NCBI GenBank assembly: GCA_043747835.1
Contig: JAYTOK010000084.1
Coordinates: forward strand, 1 to 64,000
Length of the DNA: 64,000 nucleotides
Reading direction: 5' to 3'
Source of the DNA: CADEED01 sp043747835
Lineage (GTDB): Bacteria; Pseudomonadota; Gammaproteobacteria; Steroidobacterales; Steroidobacteraceae
Position numbers and translations under genes: made by a program. This document shows, piece after piece, positions 26,307-34,674 of the stretch; positions within the stretch are counted from its first letter, which is position 1, and every line of letters begins with the position of its first letter. The notes beneath the pieces are model-generated. The model ran no database searches and was not told the origin of the DNA. It saw nothing but the letters and a program-made list of their open reading frames with translations.

Positions 26307-28361
26307 ATGCAGACCTCGTCGTGGAAACTCGCCAGCTGCGTTGCAGTGATCGCTGTGCCTATGCTTGCCCTGGCCCAGGAACACAACCCGGTCGCCCGTG
26401 AGCCGCGTCCTGCGAGCGTCTCCGCGCCGGACAGCGCCACTGTCATCGTCAAGCTGCGACCGGACGCGCCGGGCCACGCTCTTTCCAAACAGTCGCGCGA
26501 TCAACTGAGCGCCAGGGTCGCTAGCCGCTCCGGGCTCAAGCTCGAGCTTCGCCGCGAGATTTCAGATTCCATGATTTCCGTCAGCGTGGACCTGGCTCAA
26601 ACCACGGAGGCCGCGGTGCTCGAACGCTTGCGCGTGGATCCCGCCGTCGAGTTCGCCGTGCCGGACCGGGTGCGCCACGCCCACGCGACACCCAACGATT
26701 CACTGTTTCCCGGTCAGTGGTACCTGCGAGCCACGGAAGTTTCCGCGGTCAATGCGACGACGGCGTGGGATCGCGAATTGGGCAGCAATGGCATCGTCGT
26801 GGCCGTGCTCGATACCGGCGTGACCTACGACCATCCCGATCTCCGTCGTGGTGACCTGGGTGGCCATCTGCTCCCGGGTTTCGACTTCGTGAGCTCGACA
26901 TTGCGCGGCAACGACGGCGACGGTCGCGACGCCGATCCTTCCGATCCCGGGGACTGGGTCAACGACGCGGACAAGACGGATCCGACCTTCACCAATTGCG
27001 ACGTCACCGGCAGCTCCTGGCACGGAACGCGGGTCGCGGGAATGATCGGCGCATTGACGAACAACACCGCGGGAGTTTCAGGACTCAGCTGGAATTCGTT
27101 CATTCTCCCTGTGCGGGTTCTCGGCAAATGCGGCGGCAACGACAGCGACATCCTGGCAGGCATGCGCTGGGCCGCTGGCCTCTCGACTCCCGGCGCTCCG
27201 ACGAATCCGACGCCCGCGCGCGTGCTCAACCTGAGCCTTGGATCGACGAGCGTCTGCGAACAAAGCTATCGAAACGTCATCGACGAACTCCGGGCGCGCA
27301 AGGTGCTCGTCGTGATCTCCGCTGGCAACGAAGGCACCGTCGTCTCGTCGCCGGCCAATTGCGCAGGGGTCGCCTCGGTGGCGGCGCTGCGCCACGCTGG
27401 CAGCAAGGTCGGCTTCAGCAACCTCGGCACCGAAGTCACGATCGGCGCGCCGGGTGGAAACTGCGTGAACATCAACGGCGGGCCATGCCTCTTTTCGCTC
27501 GACACCACTTCGAACGCCGGCACACAGCCCCCGGGCGCTCACATCTACACCGATCAGATCAACAGCAATCTCGGCACGAGCTTCTCGGCGCCGATCGTTT
27601 CCGGCATAGCGGCACTGATGTTGTCGAGGAACTCGAATCTCTCGACGGACCAGTTGCTTGCGCGCTTGCGTGAAGGGGCCCGACCGTTTCCGACGTCGGT
27701 TTCCGACGACCCGACCATTCAGGCCTGCCACGTGCCCGCGAACGTCCAGGACGTGCAACTTGCGCAATGCCTCTGTACGACGAGCACCTGCGGTGCGGGC
27801 ATGGCCAGCGCGGTGAACTCCGTCGAAGCGGCAGAGCGGCCGGTCGCGGCCGTCCAGTTGCCAGCAAGCGTTTCGGCTGGCCAGACGGTAGCTCTGGATG
27901 CCTCGGGAAGCGCCGCCGCCTGCGGGCGCACGGTGTCCTCGCATGCCTGGACCGTAGTTGCGCCAGTCTCGAACCCACCGGCCATCGTGGGCCCCAACAG
28001 CGCCAACGCAAGCGTGACCGCACCCGGCACAGGATCGATCACCCTGCGCCTGACGGTCACCGACGATCAGGGGCGCGTCGACAACGCAGAAGTCGTGATC
28101 ACCTCGTCGACTGCCTCGTCGGGCGCGCCCACCATCGCCGGCAGCGGACCCTGCGCGACACCCGTGGTCTCCGGCACGACTCCCGGTTCGCCCACCCCGC
28201 CCTCGTCCAGCAGCAGCTCGAGCGGTGGCGCTAGCGGCAGTTCCAGCAGCGGCGGTGGAGGTGGCGGCGGAGGTTCGCTCGAATGGGGGACAGCCATGTT
28301 GCTAGGCGTCCTTGCCTTGTCGGCAGCACGCCGCCGCCGGCAGTTTTCCCATTGCAATTGA
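26307..28361 (+). CDS. Subtilisin-like S8 serine protease with GlyGly-CTERM type tail
   Basis: This secreted protease has 684 residues, starting at ATG 26307. A TTG at 26280 is possible but would spoil the signal peptide. Signal peptide about 1-23, then an inhibitor-like propeptide (45-120). The catalytic triad is Asp169 (AVLDTGV), His239 (SSWHGTRVAG) and Ser425 (GTSFSAP), with the oxyanion Asn341 in SAGNEG. A PKD-like beta domain (about 535-620) follows. The tail is a Ser/Gly linker, a run of eight glycines, a hydrophobic span (GTAMLLGVLALSA) and RRRR. This matches GlyGly-CTERM sorting signals cut by rhombosortase, which in Vibrio go with type II secretion. A rhombosortase gene lies at 42018-42644. 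Confidence 0.9.
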   Translation: MQTSSWKLASCVAVIAVPMLALAQEHNPVAREPRPASVSAPDSATVIVKLRPDAPGHALSKQSRDQLSARVASRSGLKLELRREISDSMISVSVDLAQTTEAAVLERLRVDPAVEFAVPDRVRHAHATPNDSLFPGQWYLRATEVSAVNATTAWDRELGSNGIVVAVLDTGVTYDHPDLRRGDLGGHLLPGFDFVSSTLRGNDGDGRDADPSDPGDWVNDADKTDPTFTNCDVTGSSWHGTRVAGMIGALTNNTAGVSGLSWNSFILPVRVLGKCGGNDSDILAGMRWAAGLSTPGAPTNPTPARVLNLSLGSTSVCEQSYRNVIDELRARKVLVVISAGNEGTVVSSPANCAGVASVAALRHAGSKVGFSNLGTEVTIGAPGGNCVNINGGPCLFSLDTTSNAGTQPPGAHIYTDQINSNLGTSFSAPIVSGIAALMLSRNSNLSTDQLLARLREGARPFPTSVSDDPTIQACHVPANVQDVQLAQCLCTTSTCGAGMASAVNSVEAAERPVAAVQLPASVSAGQTVALDASGSAAACGRTVSSHAWTVVAPVSNPPAIVGPNSANASVTAPGTGSITLRLTVTDDQGRVDNAEVVITSSTASSGAPTIAGSGPCATPVVSGTTPGSPTPPSSSSSSSGGASGSSSSGGGGGGGGSLEWGTAMLLGVLALSAARRRRQFSHCN

Positions 28362-28496
28362 CATGTGCCGCGCTATATTCGCGACGTACGCTATTGACGG
28401 AACAGGGGCTCCGTTACAACTACAACTAAGGCGTTACGTCAGGTTTCCGGTGCAGATCAGGGTGTGCGCCGGCCAGCCGCGTCAACGAAATCGCAT

Positions 28497-28859
28497 ATGC
28501 CGCGCATCTATGATCGCCTGGAATCCGCCACGCTCTTCTTCGCCCGGTCGGGCGCGATCAAGGATCGCCTCGAAGGTGCCTGGCGCCAGTGCCTCGCGAC
28601 TCTCGATGCGGACGATCTGCCGCGCGAGATCCGGCTGCCGTTTCTCGAACTGTCGTCGGCGATGCAGCGCGAGCGCCCACTGCGCGGAGAAGATGCCGTA
28701 CGCGCGACGATCCGCAAAATGTCGAACGAAGATGCGGAGCGCCACGCGGCGTTGATCGTCCGCATGTTCTGCCGCATGACCCGACAGCAGGAGCTCGAAC
28801 TCTCGCTGCCCGCTCCGCAGAGCGCGGCGGTCGTGCATCTCTTCGCGGCGGAAGGCTGA
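28497..28859 (+). CDS. Small protein of unknown function
   Basis: I do not recognise this 120-residue protein. It has no signal or membrane segment, is mostly helical in appearance and charged (RLESATLFFARSGAIKDRL and EDAERHAALIVRMFCRMTR). It ends 4 bases from the convergent TIR-like gene, too close for a terminator, so the two transcripts would overlap. No ribosome site is clear before ATG 28497 (sequence AAATCGCAT). It may belong functionally with its neighbours, but nothing in its sequence proves this. Confidence 0.5.
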   Translation: MPRIYDRLESATLFFARSGAIKDRLEGAWRQCLATLDADDLPREIRLPFLELSSAMQRERPLRGEDAVRATIRKMSNEDAERHAALIVRMFCRMTRQQELELSLPAPQSAAVVHLFAAEG

Positions 28860-28863
28860 CTAG

Positions 28864-29316
28864 TTAGTCGAGCTTGAATTCGATCGTGTCCCAGCGATTC
28901 GATTCTTCGTGCCGCGCCTGCGCCTTGACGGCATCCACCAGCGCGCGCCCATCCCAATCGACGATTTGATCGGATAGCGAAGTGATCTCCTTCGGCAGCA
29001 CGGCGTTCGCGCCGAACGGCCGCATCAGGATCACGGGCTTGTCCGAAGCCTTCGCGAAGGCGAGCTCGAACAGCATGAGCTCGCTGTTTTTCCGGTACAG
29101 ACCCGGGAGAGCAATGATCGCTTCGGCCTGGGCCATCTGGCGCCGCAGCTCCTCGCGATCGGCCTCTTTGCCACCTGCGGGAGCCTTGTCGGGCTCCGCA
29201 AGGTTTTTGTAGAAGAAGTTTCGCGCGCTCTCCAGGTACTCGAAGATGCGCAGATACTCGTCGGAAGTCTCCCACGCGTGCGTGATGAACAATCGAATTG
29301 GATTGTTTTGTGACAT
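28864..29316 (-). CDS. TIR-like domain protein (DUF1863/ThsB kind)
   Basis: The 150-residue protein is a single TIR-like fold. The first strand reads IRLFITHAWETSDEYLRIF, then ADREELRRQMAQAEAIIALP, NSELMLFELAFAKASDKPVILM and a C-terminal helix. Glu84 in FELAFA occupies the place of the NAD-hydrolysing Glu in TIR enzymes. Short TIR proteins of this class act as the sensor (ThsB) of Thoeris phage defence, signalling to a ThsA effector. No ThsA gene (SIR2 or SLOG) is present here, so the defence role is unproved. It is convergent with the small gene at 28497 and divergent from the EEP gene. Confidence 0.7.
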   Translation of the reverse strand: MSQNNPIRLFITHAWETSDEYLRIFEYLESARNFFYKNLAEPDKAPAGGKEADREELRRQMAQAEAIIALPGLYRKNSELMLFELAFAKASDKPVILMRPFGANAVLPKEITSLSDQIVDWDGRALVDAVKAQARHEESNRWDTIEFKLD

Positions 29317-29382
29317 ACAGACCGACCCGGAACGAGAACTAGAGTGTAGTTTAGCCGGAGATGGTGCGCGCCCACTCCCCTT

Positions 29383-30177
29383 TTGTGCGCCGCACCGTTA
29401 GCATCAATCCGCTTGCGCCTGCTCGTCTACAACATTCGATACGCCACGGGCACCGGGCCAGCCTTCCATCTCCCTTTGCCCGGCGCCGGCTATCTACGCT
29501 CCAGCAAGCGCGTTTTGAAAGGCATCACGGACTTCGTGAAGGCACAGGATCCCGACATCGTCGGCCTCATCGAGGTCGACATCGGCTCGATTCGCAGCGG
29601 CATGGTGAACCAGGCCGAACACATCGCCGAAGCGCTGGGCCACTACACGACGTACGAGTGCAAGTACGGCAAGACCTCGATCAACAATCTCATGCCCATC
29701 GTGCGCAAGCAGGGCAACGCGTTCCTCGCCGCGCCGCGCGTCGAGGGCGAACGCTTCCACTACTTCGACACCGGCATCAAGCGGCTCATCATCGAGCTCG
29801 AGCTCGATGACGTGTGCATCTTCCTCGTCCACCTAGCGCTCAAGTACCGCCACCGGCAATACCAGCTGCGCTACCTGCACGATCTCGTGAAGAAATCGAC
29901 CAAACCCGTCATCGTTACCGGCGACTTCAACACCTTCTGGGGCAAGGACGAGATCGCCTTGTTCATGGCCGCGGCAGGTCTGCGCAACGCGAACGAGGCG
30001 AACCTCCCGTCATTTCCCGCGCGCATCCCGCGCATCGAACTCGACTTCGTCCTGGTGAGCAACGAAATCGAAGTCACGCATTTCGAAATCCCCGACGTGC
30101 GCTTCTCGGATCACCGTCCCATCCTCTGCGATTTCAACGTCCGCCGCGCCGCCGCGCCGCGTATTGCCGTCGCCTGA
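29383..30177 (+). CDS. Endonuclease/exonuclease/phosphatase (EEP) family protein
   Basis: This is a metal-dependent phosphoesterase-fold protein of about 264 residues. The fold motifs are LRLLVYNIRY at the start, IVGLIEVD with the metal-binding Glu, VTGDFNTFWG (metal and substrate site) and SDHRPILCDF with the catalytic Asp-His pair. Such proteins cut nucleic acids, phospholipids or sugar phosphates, and the target cannot be told here. The start is uncertain: TTG 29383 is used, TTG 29413 would begin right at the fold, and no ATG or ribosome site fits. It starts 67 bases from the divergent TIR-like gene and ends 5 bases before the next gene. Confidence 0.75.
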   Translation: MCAAPLASIRLRLLVYNIRYATGTGPAFHLPLPGAGYLRSSKRVLKGITDFVKAQDPDIVGLIEVDIGSIRSGMVNQAEHIAEALGHYTTYECKYGKTSINNLMPIVRKQGNAFLAAPRVEGERFHYFDTGIKRLIIELELDDVCIFLVHLALKYRHRQYQLRYLHDLVKKSTKPVIVTGDFNTFWGKDEIALFMAAAGLRNANEANLPSFPARIPRIELDFVLVSNEIEVTHFEIPDVRFSDHRPILCDFNVRRAAAPRIAVA

Positions 30178-30182
30178 CAGCC

Positions 30183-32225
30183 ATGAACGCGCCGACGCTG
30201 GCCTGGCGTTCCGAGACCGACAGCGACGGAATCGTCTGGCTCTCCTTCGACAAGCCCGGCACTTCGACGAACGTGCTCTCGCGTGACACCGTGCTCGAAC
30301 TCGATGGATTGCTGAAGCCGCTCGCGGTATCGCCGCCCAAAGGACTCGTGATCCGCTCCGCCAAGAAGTCCGGCTTCGTGGCTGGCGCGGACGTACGCGA
30401 ATTTTCCGAGCTCAAGGATGAAGCCCAGGCCGTCGAAATGGTGCGTGCCGCGCATCGCGTCTTCGCCGCCCTCGAGGATCTCCCCTGCCCTACGGTCGCC
30501 ATCATCGACGGATTCGCGCTCGGCGGTGGTCTCGAACTCGCGCTCGCGTGCCGCTATCGCGTGGGCGTCAATGGCGACAAGTTCTCGGTCGGTCTGCCCG
30601 AAGTCATGCTCGGCATCCATCCCGGCTTCGGCGGTACCGTGCGGGCCGTGCGCCGCGCCGGCGTGCGCGTCGCGATGGAAATGATGCTCACGGGCAAGAC
30701 GCTGCGCGCCGACAAGGCGCGCCGCGCCGGATTGATCGACAAGCTCGTGTTTCCTGCGGATGCGGAAGCGGCCGCGCGTGAGCTCATCGCGCGCCAGCCG
30801 AAGCCTCGAAAACCACCGCTGCTCGACCGCATCCTGTCCTGGCCACTCGCGCGGCCGCTCGTCAGGAAGCAGCTCCTCGCGCAGGTCCGTGCGAAAGCGC
30901 GCCCCGAACATTACCCGGCGCCGTACGCGATCATCGACTTGTGGGCGCGGCATGGCGCGAGTGGCGCCGCGGCATACGACGCGGAGGCGCGCTCGATCGC
31001 GCATCTGATGCTCGGCGCCACCTCCCGCAATCTCGTGCGTGTGTTCTTCCTCCAGGAACGACTCAAGGCCCTGGGCGGCAAGTCCGCGACACCCATATCG
31101 CGGGTTCACGTCGTCGGCGCCGGCGTGATGGGTGGCGACATCGCCGCTTGGTGCGCTCAGCGCGGGCTCAACGTCACGCTGCAGGATCGCGAGCTCAAGT
31201 TCATCGAACCCGCGCTGCAGCGAGCGCGCGAGAGTTTCACGAAGCGTCTGAAGGATCCGGTCAAGGCCGGGGAACTCATGACTCGTCTGACGGCGGATGT
31301 CGCGGGCGACGGCGTACCGCGCGCGGATGTCATCATCGAAGCAATCTTCGAGAACGCCGACGCCAAGCACGAACTGTTCGCGCGGCTCGAGCCGCGAATG
31401 AAGGGCGACGCGCTGCTCGCGACAAACACTTCGTCGATCATGCTGGAGCAGCTCGACGACCGGCTGCCAGATGCCACACGGCTCGTTGGCGTGCACTTCT
31501 TCAACCCCGTGGCGCAACTGCCGCTGGTCGAAATCGTCCGCGGTGAGAACTCGAGCGAGGAAGCCGTCCAGAAGGGCATCGCGTTTACGCGCCGTATCGA
31601 CAAACTGCCGCTGCCCTGCAAGAGCGCCCCCGGGTTTCTCGTAAATCGCGTGCTCGTGCCGTATCTCGCGGAAGCTTTCTTCGCGCTTCAGGAAGGTGTC
31701 GCGATCGAAGTCATCGACGAGGCCGCGCTGCGCTTCGGTATGCCCATGGGGCCGATCGAACTCGCCGATGTCGTGGGTCTCGACGTGTGCAAACACGTCG
31801 GCGAGATCGTCTCCACTGCGCTCAGCCGTCCGAAACCCGATGCCGCGCGCATCGATGCGCTGCTGGCAGCGAAAAAATTCGGTCGCAAGAGCGGAGAGGG
31901 TTTCTACGTGTGGCGCGACGGCAAGGCCATGAAAACGCCGGGGCCGCACCCCGATCCTCCCGACGATCTCGAAGACCGTTTGATCCTGAGTCTGGTCAAC
32001 GAATGCGCGGCGGTGTTGCGAGAGGGAATCGTGGCGGACGCCGATCTCGTGGACGCGGGCGCGATCTTCGGCTCGGGCTTCGCGCCGTTTCGTGGTGGGC
32101 CGCTCACCTACGCACGCACGCGAGGCGTCGACGTCATCGTTGCGAGACTGGAAGAGCTCGCGAAAGTTCACGGGCCGCGGTTCAGCCCCGACAGGGGATG
32201 GCCTGCGCTTCGCTCCACGCCTTAA
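30183..32225 (+). CDS. Second fused enoyl-CoA hydratase / 3-hydroxyacyl-CoA dehydrogenase (FadJ type)
   Basis: This is a 680-residue multifunctional beta-oxidation enzyme, distinct from the one at 10573. The crotonase domain has GFVAGADVREF and the two catalytic glutamates in LGGGLELAL and LPEVMLGIHPGFGG. The NAD domain begins at VVGAGVMGGDIAAWCAQRG (about 309). The dehydrogenase His is in VGVHFFNPVAQLPLVEIV, followed by SAPGFLVNRVLVPY. The order matches FadJ-type proteins, but a region of about 110 residues between the two halves (LDRILSWPLARPLVRKQLL and after) is typical of short-chain-length variants. No thiolase gene adjoins it. ATG 30183 follows the EEP stop by 5 bases. Confidence 0.9.
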   Translation: MNAPTLAWRSETDSDGIVWLSFDKPGTSTNVLSRDTVLELDGLLKPLAVSPPKGLVIRSAKKSGFVAGADVREFSELKDEAQAVEMVRAAHRVFAALEDLPCPTVAIIDGFALGGGLELALACRYRVGVNGDKFSVGLPEVMLGIHPGFGGTVRAVRRAGVRVAMEMMLTGKTLRADKARRAGLIDKLVFPADAEAAARELIARQPKPRKPPLLDRILSWPLARPLVRKQLLAQVRAKARPEHYPAPYAIIDLWARHGASGAAAYDAEARSIAHLMLGATSRNLVRVFFLQERLKALGGKSATPISRVHVVGAGVMGGDIAAWCAQRGLNVTLQDRELKFIEPALQRARESFTKRLKDPVKAGELMTRLTADVAGDGVPRADVIIEAIFENADAKHELFARLEPRMKGDALLATNTSSIMLEQLDDRLPDATRLVGVHFFNPVAQLPLVEIVRGENSSEEAVQKGIAFTRRIDKLPLPCKSAPGFLVNRVLVPYLAEAFFALQEGVAIEVIDEAALRFGMPMGPIELADVVGLDVCKHVGEIVSTALSRPKPDAARIDALLAAKKFGRKSGEGFYVWRDGKAMKTPGPHPDPPDDLEDRLILSLVNECAAVLREGIVADADLVDAGAIFGSGFAPFRGGPLTYARTRGVDVIVARLEELAKVHGPRFSPDRGWPALRSTP

Positions 32226-32243
32226 GCCTGCGGTCTGGCGTGC

Positions 32244-32249
32244 TAGCAT
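32244..32249 (+). promoter_or_regulatory. Possible extended -10 (TGC-TAGCAT) of a leaderless promoter
   Basis: TGCTAGCAT ends 6 bases before ATG 32256. No Shine-Dalgarno is present, so the transcript may start at the ATG. Confidence 0.35.
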
Positions 32250-32255
32250 TTCGGG

Positions 32256-33329
32256 ATGTCAGATTCCCGTGAAGTCAGCGTAGAGCTCTTGCGATCTCTC
32301 ACCCCGCTCGAAGGGATGAAGCGGGAGAATCTCCACGCGCTCGCCAAGAAGGTGACGATCAAGCAATTGAACGCGGGGCGTACCCTCTTCAAGGAAGGCG
32401 ACGCCGACAAGCGCACGATCTGGGTCATCAGGGGCCTGGTCGAGCTCAGCGAGCGCGGCCGCACCACCGGCATGATCGAGGGCGGTTCCGCCGATGCGCG
32501 TGCGTCGCTGAACCAGACCGTTCCGCGGAAAGTCACCGCGCGCGCCGTCGAGGACATCGACTACCTCGCGATCGATTCCGACCTTCTCGACGTGATGATC
32601 ACCTGGGACCAGACCGGCAACTACGAAGTCGGCGAGCTGCAGGCGCAATTCGGCGCCGGTGCCGAGGACAGCGACTGGATGACGACGCTACTGCAAACGA
32701 AAGCGTTTCACCGCATCCCGCCCGCGAACCTGCAGGCGATCTTCATGAGGATGGCCCGCAACGTCTATCGCGCCGGCGAAGTCGTCATCAAACAGGGCGA
32801 CGAAGGCGACTACTTCTACGCCATCGTGCAGGGCAAATGCCTGGTCACGCGCGAGTCGCCGCTCAACCAGAAAGGCATCAAGCTTGCCGAACTCGGCGTC
32901 GGCGAGACGTTCGGCGAAGAGGCGCTCATCGCGGAAGCGAAACGCAATGCAACCGTCACGATGCTCTCGGACGGCGTGCTCATGCGGCTCAACAAGCAGG
33001 ATTTCCGCGACCTGATGCACGAGCCGTTGCTGCGCTGGGTCGACGAGCAGCAGGCGCTCAAGATCATCCAGACCCGCGGTCAGTGGCTCGACGTGCGTCT
33101 GCCGTCGGAGTTCCAGAACCTCGCGCTCGAAGGCTCAATCAACATTCCGCTCTACTTCGTGCGCCTCAAGCTGAACGCGCTCGATCGCAACATGCCGTAC
33201 GTCGTCGTGTGCGACACGGGGCGACGCTCATCGGCCGCGGCGTTCATCCTGTCGGAGCGCGGCTTCGATGCGTATGTGCTGAAGGGTGGGATCACGACGT
33301 CGAACCTGCCGATCCGACGTCCTGGCTGA
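32256..33329 (+). CDS. Cyclic-nucleotide-binding domains fused to a rhodanese domain
   Basis: The 357-residue cytoplasmic protein has two cNMP-binding folds. The first (about 10-120) is degenerate. The second (about 145-260) is complete, with IKQGDEGDYFYAIVQGKC and GETFGEEALIAEAKRNATV, the phosphate-binding cassette in which Glu and Arg contact the nucleotide. A C-terminal rhodanese domain (265-350) has WLDVRLPSEF and the active Cys in VVVCDTGRRSSAAA. There is no helix-turn-helix, so it is not a CRP-type regulator. A sensor that links cAMP or c-di-GMP binding to sulfur-transferase-like chemistry is possible but inferred. It ends 5 bases from the convergent pilZ gene. Confidence 0.85.
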   Translation: MSDSREVSVELLRSLTPLEGMKRENLHALAKKVTIKQLNAGRTLFKEGDADKRTIWVIRGLVELSERGRTTGMIEGGSADARASLNQTVPRKVTARAVEDIDYLAIDSDLLDVMITWDQTGNYEVGELQAQFGAGAEDSDWMTTLLQTKAFHRIPPANLQAIFMRMARNVYRAGEVVIKQGDEGDYFYAIVQGKCLVTRESPLNQKGIKLAELGVGETFGEEALIAEAKRNATVTMLSDGVLMRLNKQDFRDLMHEPLLRWVDEQQALKIIQTRGQWLDVRLPSEFQNLALEGSINIPLYFVRLKLNALDRNMPYVVVCDTGRRSSAAAFILSERGFDAYVLKGGITTSNLPIRRPG

Positions 33330-33334
33330 CCCGA

Positions 33335-33703
33335 TTACATCGTGTGCGTGGCCTTGTCGCCAGCGAGTGCGCCCGCCAGATAGGTCTCGATCTTCTTCTG
33401 CGTCTGTCCCCGATCCTGATCGGAGAACTGCACGCCGATACCCGCGGTGCGTTTGCCCTGCGCGCCCTTCGGCGTCAGCCAGATCACGCGACCAGCCACC
33501 GGAAGTTTTTCGTCTTCGCCCATGAGGTTCAACAGCATGAAGACCTCGTCGCCGAGGCGGTAATTGCTGTTCGTCGGGATGAAGAGCCCGCCGTTCTTCA
33601 CGAATGGCATGTACGCAAGGTACAACGCGCTCTTGTCCTTGATCGTCAGTGTGAGCAGACCCGGCTTGTTGCTGCCGGTTCGCCCGGTGCGGGCCTCGCT
33701 CAT
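33335..33703 (-). CDS. pilZ: PilZ domain protein
   Basis: This small cytoplasmic protein of 122 residues follows holB, as in Pseudomonas and Xanthomonas, where PilZ is needed for type IV pilus assembly. The body (KPGLLTLTIKDKSALYLAYMPFVKNGGLFI and VFMLLNLMGEDEKLPVAGRVIWLTP) matches the founder PilZ. The N-terminus lacks the RxxxR c-di-GMP loop of canonical PilZ domains, so c-di-GMP is probably not bound directly. Start 33703 follows GAAGGACCTGAC. It is the last gene of the long minus-strand operon. Confidence 0.88.
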   Translation of the reverse strand: MSEARTGRTGSNKPGLLTLTIKDKSALYLAYMPFVKNGGLFIPTNSNYRLGDEVFMLLNLMGEDEKLPVAGRVIWLTPKGAQGKRTAGIGVQFSDQDRGQTQKKIETYLAGALAGDKATHTM

Positions 33704-33713
33704 GTCAGGTCCT

Positions 33714-34664
33714 TCATGAACGCGCCCAGCGCCACAACAGCGTTTCAACCGCCATGGCTTTGTTCAATGAAGTGTGAGCGAGCTTGCGCATGTCGCGAAT
33801 GGCGTCCGAGAACTCGAATAGGCGACATATATTCTGTGGCAATCCGGATGCTGACAAGTGCGTTAAGTCGCGATTTCCTTGGGATTCGAGAATTCGTTGT
33901 GTGACCCAGCTCTCAAGGCAGGCCAGGCGCAACGAAAGGTCGCCTTTTGCCCAGCGCTCGGCCACCGCGGGCGGCTGCAGATTGCCGCGTCCGATGTCCG
34001 CGAGCGCGGCAACCGTTTCGATTCGTAGCTGCGAAATCGCGGCCGGATCGGCCTCGAGGAGCACGAACGGCCCTGCCCCGGTGGCGTCGATTGCTTCGGC
34101 CCAGGGTCCGGCACCCTTTACGCTTTCGAGGTACCGGGCCGCCGCCTCGCGGGTTGGCGCAACGAGCCGCAGGCGCGAGCAGCGGCTGCGCAGCGTTGGT
34201 AACAAGCGCGAGGGCTGGCTCGTGACGAGCAGCACGAGCGTGCGCGCGGGCGGCTCTTCGAGCGTCTTGAGCAGCGCATTGGCCGCGAACGGGTTCATGG
34301 CCTCGGCGGGCATGACGAGCGCGACCTTGTATCCCGCGCCGTGCGCGGTGAGCGCGAGATCGCTCGCGAGGTCGCGCACCGCCTGGATGACGATCTGCGT
34401 GGAATCGCCTTCGGGCCGCAGCAGCGTCACGTCGGGATGCTGCTCGCCTTCGATCCAGCGGCACGACTGACATTCTCCGCAAGGCGCGCTCTTCGGTTGC
34501 GCGCAGTTCACGCGCTGCGCGATCCAGCGCGCGAGCTTGAAGCCACCAGCGCCCGGGTCTTCGTGGATAAGGAGACCGTGCGCGAGACGGCCCGCGGCAA
34601 AAGCCGCATTCACTTCGGCGCACGCAGGCTCGAACCAGTCGGGAAGCGTCGTGGCTTCGCTCAT
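33714..34664 (-). CDS. holB: DNA polymerase III subunit delta'
   Basis: Delta' is a fixed subunit of the clamp loader. The 316-residue protein has a degenerate P-loop region (LIHEDPGAGGFKLARW) and a zinc module with cysteines in NCAQPKSAPCGECQSC. Sensor segments NALLKTLEEPPARTLVLLVTS and LLPTLRSRCSRLRL are characteristic of the family, and a helical C-terminal domain follows. The ATG at 34664 starts MSEATTL, 10 bases after tmk, and the end lies 10 bases before pilZ. Confidence 0.92.
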   Translation of the reverse strand: MSEATTLPDWFEPACAEVNAAFAAGRLAHGLLIHEDPGAGGFKLARWIAQRVNCAQPKSAPCGECQSCRWIEGEQHPDVTLLRPEGDSTQIVIQAVRDLASDLALTAHGAGYKVALVMPAEAMNPFAANALLKTLEEPPARTLVLLVTSQPSRLLPTLRSRCSRLRLVAPTREAAARYLESVKGAGPWAEAIDATGAGPFVLLEADPAAISQLRIETVAALADIGRGNLQPPAVAERWAKGDLSLRLACLESWVTQRILESQGNRDLTHLSASGLPQNICRLFEFSDAIRDMRKLAHTSLNKAMAVETLLWRWARS

Positions 34665-34674
34665 TCGCGATTGT

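Noticed and set aside
28355..28376. TTGACA and TATATT as a promoter for the small gene at 28497
   Set aside because: The two hexamers are only 10 bases apart, too close for a sigma-70 promoter, and the first overlaps the protease stop codon.
28864..30177. A complete Thoeris defence system
   Set aside because: Only a TIR-like protein is present. No SIR2, SLOG or membrane effector (ThsA) is found on either side.
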